Source: an uncultured Pelagibacteraceae bacterium | GTDB taxonomy: Bacteria > Pseudomonadota > Alphaproteobacteria > Pelagibacterales > Pelagibacteraceae | Length of the DNA stretch: 48,013 nt | Assembly: GCA_902595745.1 (NCBI GenBank) | Contig: CACJRE010000005.1 | Location: 1-48,013, forward strand | Direction of reading: 5' to 3' | Shown: piece by piece, positions 39,989 through 47,486 of the stretch | Layout of the letters: each line of letters begins with the position of its first letter | Numbering within the stretch: position 1 is the first letter of the stretch | The notes under the pieces: model-generated | The model's database searches: none | What the model saw: only the letters and a program-made list of their open reading frames with translations | Told to the model about the DNA's origin: nothing | Translations under genes and position numbers: made by a program

Positions 39989-41026
39989 TTATCTAGGAAT
40001 TACAGATACATCGTTATCCCATTTGGATAACAGACCTGCTCTTTTAGTCTTGTCTCCATAAACTTTAAAATTGTAATCGATTAAGTTTATAGTTGATAAG
40101 TCTGGAGCATCAGGATCAGCTTTTGCCTTAGTATTGGATGGCACTTGTAAAGATTTTCCTGAAGTGAAAACCATAGTTTGTATGGCAGGACTTAAAGCCC
40201 AGTCATAAAACTTTTTAGCTTCCTTCATATTTCTTGCACCTGCAATAATACTCATAGATCCAACTTCATAACCAGTTCCTTCCTCTGGAGAAACGGTTAC
40301 AACAGGTAAACCTTTTTTAGTTTGCTTCACACCATCATGCTGGAAACAAATCCCAATTAAGTTTTCACCTCTACCAGTTGCTTTAATTGGAGCAGAACCA
40401 GATTTAGTATAAGTATTGATATTCATATGAAGAGCTTTCATATAATCCCAACCTTTTTCTTCACCAAAAATCTGAATAATAGTTGCTAAAGTTGTATAAG
40501 CAGTTCCAGATGAGTTTGGATTAGCTATTTGGATTTCACCTTTATAAATAGGTTTAGTCAAATCCATCCAAGATTTTGGAGCCGGCAAACCTTTTTTTGC
40601 TAAGAGATCTTTGTTGTATCCAAAACCTAGCGCACCAACATAAATTCCAACTGATTTATAATTAGCATTTTTAGCTTGGTTTTGTGCTGCAGGCAATAAA
40701 TCATTAAAATGTTTTGATTTATACTCTGCAGTCAAATTTTCTTGCGCAGCTGTTAAATGTGGATCACCTGTGCCACCAAACCAAACATCTCCTTTTGGAT
40801 TTGACGACTCTGCTTTAATTTTTGCGAAAGTTTCACCACTACTTGCTCTAGTCATAGCAACTTTTGTTCCAGTTGCTTTTTCATAAGCTTGTTCAAGCAT
40901 TTCACAAACATCTATTTCTACACTGCAATATAAAGTCAGTTTCGCAGCAGAAGCTTTGTTTGTTAATCCGAACAATGTAAATAAAAGAACTAAAGCAATG
41001 GAAGCTAGTTTCATCGTATTTTTCAT
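39989..41026 (-). CDS. fbpA: Fbp/Afu-type ABC transporter substrate-binding protein
   Basis: A 345-aa periplasmic protein with a signal peptide (cleavage near NKASAAKLT). The fold is of the FbpA/AfuA/PhnS class: KLTLYCSVEIDVCEMLEQAY at the mature start, ASSGETFAKIKAE, GDVWFGGTGDPHL, and ANPNSSGTAYTTL in the hinge. I do not see the adjacent Tyr-Tyr iron ligands of classical FbpA, and NPNSSGTAY is the form found in AfuA-like proteins that bind phosphorylated organic compounds. So iron uptake is only one option; sugar phosphates or phosphonates are others. Leading gene of its operon, with GAGAGGAA before the ATG. Confidence 0.85.
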   Translation of the reverse strand: MKNTMKLASIALVLLFTLFGLTNKASAAKLTLYCSVEIDVCEMLEQAYEKATGTKVAMTRASSGETFAKIKAESSNPKGDVWFGGTGDPHLTAAQENLTAEYKSKHFNDLLPAAQNQAKNANYKSVGIYVGALGFGYNKDLLAKKGLPAPKSWMDLTKPIYKGEIQIANPNSSGTAYTTLATIIQIFGEEKGWDYMKALHMNINTYTKSGSAPIKATGRGENLIGICFQHDGVKQTKKGLPVVTVSPEEGTGYEVGSMSIIAGARNMKEAKKFYDWALSPAIQTMVFTSGKSLQVPSNTKAKADPDAPDLSTINLIDYNFKVYGDKTKRAGLLSKWDNDVSVIPR

Positions 41027-41345
41027 TATTTCCTCTCTAATGTTAATATTTATTTTAAAATGTTATTATGAAACTCTAATGCTTGTCACTAATTATTTAA
41101 AAGTTATAAAATTAGATACAATTACAGGTTTAAAAAAATCATAATTATTCGTTAATTAGTAGGTATATAAGTTAAAGTTTTTAAAATATTTAAACTAATT
41201 AAAATATAATTACTTTGTTTGACACACATTATATTTAAATTCCAGTTTGACCTTACTTTAAAAAATTTCTACATAAATAATCATTTAAATTATTATCAGA
41301 AATTTTTTTTAAAAAATTTAATTTTAGATGAATAAAAACGAATAA
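41027..41345. other. Long intergenic region upstream of fbpA
   Basis: Part of the longest gene-free stretch of the window (434 bases to 41460). It is extremely AT-rich and must hold the fbpA promoter on the minus strand, but no -35/-10 pair is convincing. A run TTGACACACATTATATTTAAA at about 41219 could be promoter-like on the plus strand. I see no small ORF or RNA element. Confidence 0.4.
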
Positions 41346-41420
41346 AACTCTTATTTCCCTGCGCTAGAAAAACCAAAGTATTTAATTGAAGATATTAAAA
41401 AATTCTTTAAAGATAATTAG
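41346..41420 (+). pseudogene. 3' remnant of an epoxide-hydrolase-like gene
   Basis: The plus-strand frame after a stop at 41343 reads SYFPALEKPKYLIEDIKKFF and KDN, then TAG at 41418-41420. This matches the last part of the alpha/beta epoxide hydrolases, compare HFAALEKPDLLVDDIRKF of the gene at 35551. The catalytic His is now Tyr (TAT), and there is no open frame upstream. It is a scar of a lost gene on the far side of the fbpCBA operon. About 11 bases (TAGAAAAACCA) are identical in both copies, the rest has diverged. Confidence 0.8.
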
Positions 41421-41460
41421 AGACTCAGTTATAAAGTAACATAGATAACGTTCATAATTA

Positions 41461-42306
41461 ATGGAAATCGTCACAACAATAGCCCCATTTGCTTTAGCCT
41501 TAATCATGTTTGGATTGGGTCTTGGACTTACAACAACTGACTTTTCGAGGGTTATAAAAAACCCAAAAGATTTTTTTGTTGGATTTTTTTCTCAGCTAAT
41601 TTTACTGCCAATAGTGGCTTTGGGACTAGTTTTTTTACTTAATTTACCTACCACAATTGCTGTTGGGTTAATGATTATTGCTGCAGCACCTGGTGGTGTA
41701 ACCTCAAATATTTTGACTAAATTTGCAAATGGGGATGTCGCTTTATCTGTAACTCTTACAGCAGTTACAAGTTTGGTTAGCATATTAACAGTTCCATTTG
41801 TGGTAATTAATTCGGCAAATATAATTGGGGTTTCTATTTCATCTGATATTTCAATTGCTAATGTTGCCTTAAAAATGGCATTAGTAGTAACAGTTCCAGT
41901 TTTGTTTGGAATGATCATTAGGAAATTGTTTACAAATTTTATTTTATCTAAAGTTAACTTAATTGATAAATTATCTGGCATTTTGTTTATCATCGTGTTT
42001 GCTGCGATTTATATTGAAGAAAGAAATAATATTTTAGATTATATCCTTCAATCTGGTCTTGCAGTCTTGATACTAAATATAGTTATGATGACTTTAGCGT
42101 TTTTAATAGCTAAAAAATATGCTTCTGGAATTTCTCAACAAAAATGTATTGCAATCGAGGGCGGTTTACAAAATGGAACAGTAGCTGTTTTTGTAGCAAC
42201 GTTAATTTTTGATGATGTAGCATTTGTTGTGCCTACAGCATCATATGCTTTAATTCAATATATAACTGGTTTCTTATTTATAGCTTTGTTAAGAAAATCA
42301 AATTAA
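41461..42306 (+). CDS. BASS-family sodium-dependent transporter
   Basis: A 281-aa, about nine- to ten-helix membrane protein of the bile acid:sodium symporter family. Visible signatures are ALIMFGLGLGLTTTDFSRV in the first helices, AAAPGGVTSNILTKFANGD (the sodium-site region) and AIEGGLQNGTVAVFVATL in the second half. Bacterial members import organic anions such as pantothenate, pyruvate or keto acids with sodium. The substrate is not readable. The regulator convergent to it, with which it shares the TTAA stop, could control it, but this is not shown. Confidence 0.88.
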   Translation: MEIVTTIAPFALALIMFGLGLGLTTTDFSRVIKNPKDFFVGFFSQLILLPIVALGLVFLLNLPTTIAVGLMIIAAAPGGVTSNILTKFANGDVALSVTLTAVTSLVSILTVPFVVINSANIIGVSISSDISIANVALKMALVVTVPVLFGMIIRKLFTNFILSKVNLIDKLSGILFIIVFAAIYIEERNNILDYILQSGLAVLILNIVMMTLAFLIAKKYASGISQQKCIAIEGGLQNGTVAVFVATLIFDDVAFVVPTASYALIQYITGFLFIALLRKSN

Positions 42307-43265
42307 GAATTAATAACTTTTATTTGATTAAACAATCTATGGATTAAATAACTCAAACTTAACATATTTTTTTCTTGTATTTGAGCACTTCTTTTAAACG
42401 CACTATCTTTAATATTTAAAGAAATTAATTTTTTTTCATTAATCTTTAAAATTTTTTTTTCTATTAACCATTTAAGTTTTCTTACAACGGTTGGTCTGGG
42501 GATTCCAGTTATTTCAGAAATCGACATTGCGTTAACACCTCTGGTGTCAGATCCCATAATTTCTTCTCTCCATGATTTGATGGTTGATTTAGAAGTTTTA
42601 AAATCTTTATTGTGAGCTGCACTCACTACTAACACCATACCAATACAGAAAGTTTCTAAATCTTTAAGCTCTTTTTTCCATCTTTTTAGATAAATAAAAA
42701 TAAATTTATAAAAATGATGCCAACAAAAAGTAAAATTATCTTTAATTGATTTGTTGATTTGATTTACGGTAAAAATATTATTAGTTAATTTATCTTTTTT
42801 TAATATTTTATTAAACTCATATAGTAGAGCACAAAGATCTGATAAAGTAGTTTTGGCTTGAACAGCATGGAAAGCTGATCTATTTAAAAACATTTTTTTT
42901 CCTAATTTTTTAATAACTCCTATTTTTTCTAATTCTGCTACTTTGCGTCTCACACTCTCTTTAGGTATTTCTAAATCTTTAGAAATGTCAGATATATTAA
43001 TTTTTTCTATCTCTAAAGTTCTTTCTTTATAGAAAGCATTGTAATCGATATTGATCCCATTTTTTCTATAAAAGAAAAGATCCTTGCTAACTAGATAAAT
43101 AATTATTGTATACTTATCGATGTCATTATAATTTTTGTATGAATTTACCAGCCAATTGCTGATCAATGAGATAAAAGAAGGAGCTAAATAAGTGTAATTC
43201 TTTCGCAATGTTTTAAATATAATTTTTTCATCAATCTGTGCAGAGATACTTGGTAGAGCGTTCAT
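42303..43265 (-). CDS. Transcriptional regulator with two winged-helix domains
   Basis: I start at ATG 43265 (320 aa); the longer TTG start would add a hydrophobic stretch and include the inverted repeat. Two winged helix-turn-helix units are visible: INISDISKDLEIPKESVRRK (about residue 95) with VAELEKIGVIKKLGKKMFL, and MSISEITGIPRPTVVRKLKW (about 245) with a similar wing. Between lies a helical region of about 110 residues without a known ligand domain (FCWHHFYKFIFIYLKRWKK). The doubled wHTH in one chain could bind DNA as a monomer. Family not identified. Confidence 0.75.
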   Translation of the reverse strand: MNALPSISAQIDEKIIFKTLRKNYTYLAPSFISLISNWLVNSYKNYNDIDKYTIIIYLVSKDLFFYRKNGINIDYNAFYKERTLEIEKINISDISKDLEIPKESVRRKVAELEKIGVIKKLGKKMFLNRSAFHAVQAKTTLSDLCALLYEFNKILKKDKLTNNIFTVNQINKSIKDNFTFCWHHFYKFIFIYLKRWKKELKDLETFCIGMVLVVSAAHNKDFKTSKSTIKSWREEIMGSDTRGVNAMSISEITGIPRPTVVRKLKWLIEKKILKINEKKLISLNIKDSAFKRSAQIQEKNMLSLSYLIHRLFNQIKVINS

Positions 43266-43285
43266 AAATAATAAAAAAACCCAAT

Positions 43286-43310
43286 TTGACCAATTAAATT
43301 TTAAAGTCAA
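43286..43310. promoter_or_regulatory. Inverted repeat upstream of the double-wHTH regulator
   Basis: TTGAC-N15-GTCAA, with similar flanks (CCCAA and CCCAT), lies 20 bases before the regulator ATG. It could be a self-operator; the TTGACT on the minus strand may alternatively be a -35 element. Confidence 0.35.
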
Positions 43311-43367
43311 CCCATTTTGAGCATCTTCATTGCACAGGTCTTTATTTTATGTGGTTTATTAACGCAA

Positions 43368-43673
43368 ATGAGTAATGAAGATATAATTAGAACACCTGAT
43401 ACTAGAAATATTGAGACCCCAATAATTAATGAAGGTGTTCTAAATCAAGAACCAAAATTAGATAATAAATCTGAGACACTTAATAAATCTAATCTTGTGA
43501 ACGTATCTAGTTTTGTAATTAAAAAAAATTTAGTTAACAAAACTAAAAGAACATGTGTAAATGCACTTAACCAAAGACTTTATAATATACAAAAAAAAGA
43601 CAAAATAAAAAATAGAGCAATAATATTTACAATTTTTTTCTCAGTTGGAATTATTGGCTTTATAGCAGGTTAA
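43368..43673 (+). CDS. Small C-terminally anchored hypothetical protein
   Basis: From ATG 43368 (101 aa); the TTG at 43317 would add residues that overlap the regulator control region. The protein begins with a polar, proline- and asparagine-rich stretch (MSNEDIIRTPDTRNIETP), continues with a basic segment (KTKRTCVNALNQRLYNIQKK) and ends in one helix (AIIFTIFFSVGIIGFIAG). It is probably tail-anchored in the inner membrane with the N-terminus in the cytoplasm. Family unknown. Its stop shares TTAA with the stop of the convergent dehydrogenase gene, which supports it as real. Confidence 0.6.
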   Translation: MSNEDIIRTPDTRNIETPIINEGVLNQEPKLDNKSETLNKSNLVNVSSFVIKKNLVNKTKRTCVNALNQRLYNIQKKDKIKNRAIIFTIFFSVGIIGFIAG

Positions 43674-44674
43674 GAACTTAGTAATTTTAAATCATTCTTA
43701 ATAATATTCGAAATTGAAATTTCTTTTTTCATATTTTGTTTATATCGATTAAATTTATTTTGTCCTGGATACATTATTTCTTTTATCCCTTTAATTTTTG
43801 GAAGTTTTTTAATTGTTTTAATATTATCTTTAATTCTTTGATTATAATTTTTTTGAAATAAGTTTGGTTTAAATGTAATGAATAAATGTCCAATATTTTG
43901 AGGTCCTGAAAAGTCATCAAATGGATCTTTTACACGTCCGGCGTGATTGCCACCTGTTAAAACTCCACTTAAAATGTCAACCATCCAAGCAAGACCTGAG
44001 CCTCTAAATCCTGCAATTGGAAGTTGAACACCTTCTAGAGCTTTTTTGGCATTTGTAGTTGGCTTTCCAAGTTTATCTAATGCAACTCCCCCAGGGATTG
44101 TTTGATTATTTCTTGCAGCAACTCTAATTTTACCTCTGTTAATCATTGAAATTGATGTATCTAAAATAAATGGAATTTTTGATCCAGTAGGAGTTCCAAA
44201 ACAAATTGGATTTGTTCCAAATAAAGATTTTAATGCACCATGAGGAGCAACAGCTGGAGGTGCATTAGTGTAAATCATAGCAATTAAATTTTTTTTAACC
44301 GCTTGTTCGGCATAGTAACCAGACAAACCATAGTGACCACTATTTTTAACAGCGACCATTCCTATTCCTGTTTTTTGCGCATGTTTAATTGCAGTTTTAA
44401 TTCCATGATCTGCTGCTACAAAACCAATACTGTTATTTGCATCTATATGAGAAATTGAATGAGAAATTTTTTTAGTCTTAATCTTAGGCTTTGGGTTAAT
44501 TACTTTTTTAGAAATTCTATCACAGTACATTTTAAGTCTTGATAAACCATGTCCATAAGCACCTACAAGTTCAGCATTAATTAAAGCATTGGCTGAAATG
44601 GACGCATGATCTTTACTAAGACCATATTTTTGAAAAATTTTAATGATTTCTTTTTTAAGTAAGGTAGTTTTCAC
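43670..44674 (-). CDS. LDH2/MDH2-family NAD(P)-dependent dehydrogenase
   Basis: A 334-aa oxidoreductase of the malate/L-lactate dehydrogenase type 2 family, unrelated to classical LDH. Motifs: AYGHGLSRLKMY (catalytic His), VAVKNSGHYGLSGYYAE, YTNAPPAVAPHG and LFGTNPICFGTPTG for cofactor binding. The family includes ureidoglycolate, sulfolactate (ComC/SlcC type) and delta-1-piperideine reductases. It follows tauC after two bases in the same direction, so it should act on the transported compound; with a taurine-like importer and an HpsN-like enzyme in this window, a sulfonate such as sulfolactate is an attractive but unproven substrate. Confidence 0.85.
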   Translation of the reverse strand: MKTTLLKKEIIKIFQKYGLSKDHASISANALINAELVGAYGHGLSRLKMYCDRISKKVINPKPKIKTKKISHSISHIDANNSIGFVAADHGIKTAIKHAQKTGIGMVAVKNSGHYGLSGYYAEQAVKKNLIAMIYTNAPPAVAPHGALKSLFGTNPICFGTPTGSKIPFILDTSISMINRGKIRVAARNNQTIPGGVALDKLGKPTTNAKKALEGVQLPIAGFRGSGLAWMVDILSGVLTGGNHAGRVKDPFDDFSGPQNIGHLFITFKPNLFQKNYNQRIKDNIKTIKKLPKIKGIKEIMYPGQNKFNRYKQNMKKEISISNIIKNDLKLLSS

Positions 44675-44676
44675 GT

Positions 44677-46602
44677 TTACCCTTTACCACGCCACGGAAT
44701 ATATTTGTCTATAAGTTTTCTTAAAGTAATATCAAATAACAAACCAAGCATTCCCATTATAAAAATGGTGATCCAAATAACCTCATATTGGAAGTACTTT
44801 TTAGCGACGTTTTCAACAAAACCTATTCCAGTAGTTCCTGCTAAAAATTCTGCTGCAACCAATGTACCCCAACACATTCCAACAGCCACCCTAATTCCAG
44901 TTAGTATTTCTGGTAAAGAATTAGGAAAAATTACATATCTTAAAATTTGTTTCTTTGATGCTCCTAAAGAGTGAGCTGCATGTATTTTTGAAAGTTGCGT
45001 TCCTGATGCACCCGCTCTTGCCGATATAATCATAATCGATAAAGAGACCATAAATAGTAAAAATACTTTACCTGTATTATCAATTCCAAGAACCGAGATA
45101 ATTAAAGGTGCCCATGCTAATGGCGGAACAGGTCTATATAATTCTATCAATGGATCAAAAAAACCTTTTGCAAATCTGTTTAGACCCATAAATAAGCCTA
45201 GAGGTACTCCAATAATTATTCCAAAAACTAAACCTAGAAATACCCTTAAAAATGAATCCCAAATATGTCCGTAAGGAACTGGAACTTTAAATAATTTAAA
45301 ATCACCAGTAACAACTTTGAGGACATTACTTTTGAAGTTTTCTTTAACTATACCCTCTTTTGTATGAACAGGATACTCACCAGGCAATACATCAGCAATC
45401 CAATCAGGCAATATAAAACCAATCATTGAACTTACATCAACCATCTCAATCCAAAGTAAAGGAATATTTTTATATCCAACGCTAGGTTTAGACATCAAAA
45501 TAAATTTATTAAAAGTATCAGATGGTTTTGGTAACCATCTTCCAGATCCTTGCTCTGAGCATGTAGGTCCGCTTGCAACGATTGTACCAGCAGGAAACAA
45601 AAGAATATCGATTAATCTCAATCCTCCTTGTTCTTTATTTTGCAACTTATCAAATTCAATTATTGAAGCTTGCATTTCATTCAACGCATTAGGAGGATAG
45701 ATGCTGGCAAACTCTATTCTTCTTGCAATTTTGACAATGTTCTTTGCATAATCAGACGCAATTTCCTGATTATCATCTAAACTTTTTCTATAAGCTTTAA
45801 TATCATTTTTTAATTGTTTAATAGAATTTTTAAATTGTGGATTGTGATTTCTTAACTTAAAAAATTTATCATTAATCAATCTTAGTTCTTCAGCAGCAGC
45901 ATGAAATTTTAAACCTTTTTTAGTTTGTGGTGCAGTAGGAATTTCAATTGTATTTTCTATAGATCCAGTTCCAGAGTTAATAGTTGTAATACCCCAGCCA
46001 CCTTGTTCTGAAATAAGTTTTTGTCTTTCTTTTTTTTCAGACTCTGTTTCAAAAGGATAATTTTCTTTTTGAAAATTTAAACTTAGAAGCCTGATTTCAT
46101 TAGTCATCTCCTTAATTTTAATTTTGGTTTCCGTTTCCATTAATGCTTCACTCGTTAAAAATGGAATTAATTTGGAAGTTCTGTCTATATAGCTAACAAG
46201 AATTGTTTTTTGTTGATTATCTAAATCAGAAGATCTGTTAATTTCACTTGCAATTTTTTGAAGATTTTTGTTTTCAATTTTAATAATTGAAGTACTTTTG
46301 AATTCTCTCTCTTCAATTGGGAACTGATATTTTAATCCTAAAAGTGACTCATTTATTTTAGCTACTTGGCACAGTTCATTTGCTGACTTTGGGTAAAAGC
46401 CTTTTGCTATATCCCATGAATAATAAAGCCATAACATTAAAATTGCGCTACTTCCAACGATTACCCAATGAGTTCCACCTTTAGCTCTCTCTGGATTGCC
46501 AAATACCGCATCTACTTTTTCTGTTCTAATTAATTTTCTTCCATAAAGGATGCATCCGATAACGGATACAATAATCAATATTGTTAGTATTTGAGTTAAC
46601 AT
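44677..46602 (-). CDS. tauC: TauC-type ABC permease with large N-terminal extension
   Basis: A 641-aa membrane protein. The last about 200 residues are a normal SsuC/TauC permease (SFLRVFLGLVFGIIIGVPLG, EAA loop HSLGASKKQILRYVIFPNSL). The first about 420 residues are unusual: one early helix, a second at HWVIVGSSAILMLWLYYSWD, then a long helical, charged region (LIPFLTSEALMETETKIKIK, ANYAKN-like helices) that looks coiled-coil and probably sits in the periplasm, and a segment with GPTCSEQGSGRWLP. Normal TauC has about 275 residues. The extension may contact the binding protein. It lies directly after tauB (one base from its stop). Confidence 0.88.
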   Translation of the reverse strand: MLTQILTILIIVSVIGCILYGRKLIRTEKVDAVFGNPERAKGGTHWVIVGSSAILMLWLYYSWDIAKGFYPKSANELCQVAKINESLLGLKYQFPIEEREFKSTSIIKIENKNLQKIASEINRSSDLDNQQKTILVSYIDRTSKLIPFLTSEALMETETKIKIKEMTNEIRLLSLNFQKENYPFETESEKKERQKLISEQGGWGITTINSGTGSIENTIEIPTAPQTKKGLKFHAAAEELRLINDKFFKLRNHNPQFKNSIKQLKNDIKAYRKSLDDNQEIASDYAKNIVKIARRIEFASIYPPNALNEMQASIIEFDKLQNKEQGGLRLIDILLFPAGTIVASGPTCSEQGSGRWLPKPSDTFNKFILMSKPSVGYKNIPLLWIEMVDVSSMIGFILPDWIADVLPGEYPVHTKEGIVKENFKSNVLKVVTGDFKLFKVPVPYGHIWDSFLRVFLGLVFGIIIGVPLGLFMGLNRFAKGFFDPLIELYRPVPPLAWAPLIISVLGIDNTGKVFLLFMVSLSIMIISARAGASGTQLSKIHAAHSLGASKKQILRYVIFPNSLPEILTGIRVAVGMCWGTLVAAEFLAGTTGIGFVENVAKKYFQYEVIWITIFIMGMLGLLFDITLRKLIDKYIPWRGKG

Positions 46603-47400
46603 TTAAATATCTTTACCCATTATTTCTTCTTCCATATTCCAAATCATGGACAAAATTTCCTCTCTTGTAGATGAAAAATCTTTATTTTTTTTTATTTCTC
46701 TCAAGTCTTGTGTAAGGCCCATTTCTGCAAATGGCAGATTGTACTCTTTGTGTATTCTTCCTGGTCTTGGTGCCATTACATATAATCTTTCACCAAGTAG
46801 TAATGCTTCCTCAACTGAGTGAGTAATTAAAATTATTGTTTTTCCAGTCTCCTTCCAAATTTTTAAAACTAAAGACTGCATCTTTTCTCTAGTCAATGCA
46901 TCTAAAGCACCTAAAGGCTCATCCATTAAAATTAAATCAGGATCATTAATTAAACATCTAGCTAGAGCTACTCTTTGCTGCATACCACCGGATAATTGAT
47001 ATGTAGGAGTGTTTCCAAAGCCTTTAAGCCCAACAATGTCTAACCATTCTTCAACTTTTTTTTCTGTAACTCCAGTGTCTTCTTTTTTCATTCTTAGTCC
47101 AAAGTTCACATTTTCAGCTACAGTTAACCATTCAAATAACGCTCCTTGTTGAAACACCATTCCTCTTTCAACACCTGGGCCATCAATCTCATTATTATTT
47201 AAAGAAATTTTTCCTGAGGTTGGTCTTAAAAAACCTGCAGTAATATTTAACAGAGTTGTTTTTCCACATCCTGATGGACCAAGCACTGTTAGTAATTCTC
47301 CTTTTTTTAAAGTAAAGCTAACATCCTTTAATGCATGAACTGTTTCTCCTTTTGGAGTTTTAAAGATCATATTAAGATTTTGAGAAACCAAATCACTCAT
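46603..47400 (-). CDS. tauB: TauB-type ABC transporter ATP-binding protein
   Basis: A 265-aa ATPase of the nitrate/sulfonate/taurine family: Walker A GPSGCGKTT, Q-loop MVFQQGALFEWLTVAENV, signature LSGGMQQRVALA, Walker B LILMDEPLGALD and H-loop THSVEEAL. The LFEWLTV form after the Q-loop is typical of TauB/SsuB. The end (FSSTREEILSMIWNMEEE) is family-like. It powers uptake by the neighbouring permease. A hairpin with T run separates it from tauA, so it should be expressed at a lower level than the binding protein. Confidence 0.92.
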   Translation of the reverse strand: MSDLVSQNLNMIFKTPKGETVHALKDVSFTLKKGELLTVLGPSGCGKTTLLNITAGFLRPTSGKISLNNNEIDGPGVERGMVFQQGALFEWLTVAENVNFGLRMKKEDTGVTEKKVEEWLDIVGLKGFGNTPTYQLSGGMQQRVALARCLINDPDLILMDEPLGALDALTREKMQSLVLKIWKETGKTIILITHSVEEALLLGERLYVMAPRPGRIHKEYNLPFAEMGLTQDLREIKKNKDFSSTREEILSMIWNMEEEIMGKDI

Positions 47401-47424
47401 AATTGCTCTATATTTGAAAATTCT

Positions 47425-47465
47425 ATAAAAAAATAGGCACTAATTTTAATAATCAGCGCCTATTT
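47425..47465 (-). terminator. Hairpin with T run between tauA and tauB (partial terminator)
   Basis: On the minus strand AAATAGGCGCTGAT and ATTAGTGCCTATTT form a 14-bp stem with two wobble pairs and a 7-base loop, followed by a run of T. It has terminator form but stands between two operon genes, so it probably lets some transcripts through. Third hairpin of this kind directly after a binding-protein gene. Confidence 0.75.
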
Positions 47466-47486
47466 ATAAATTTTAAACCTTTAAAA

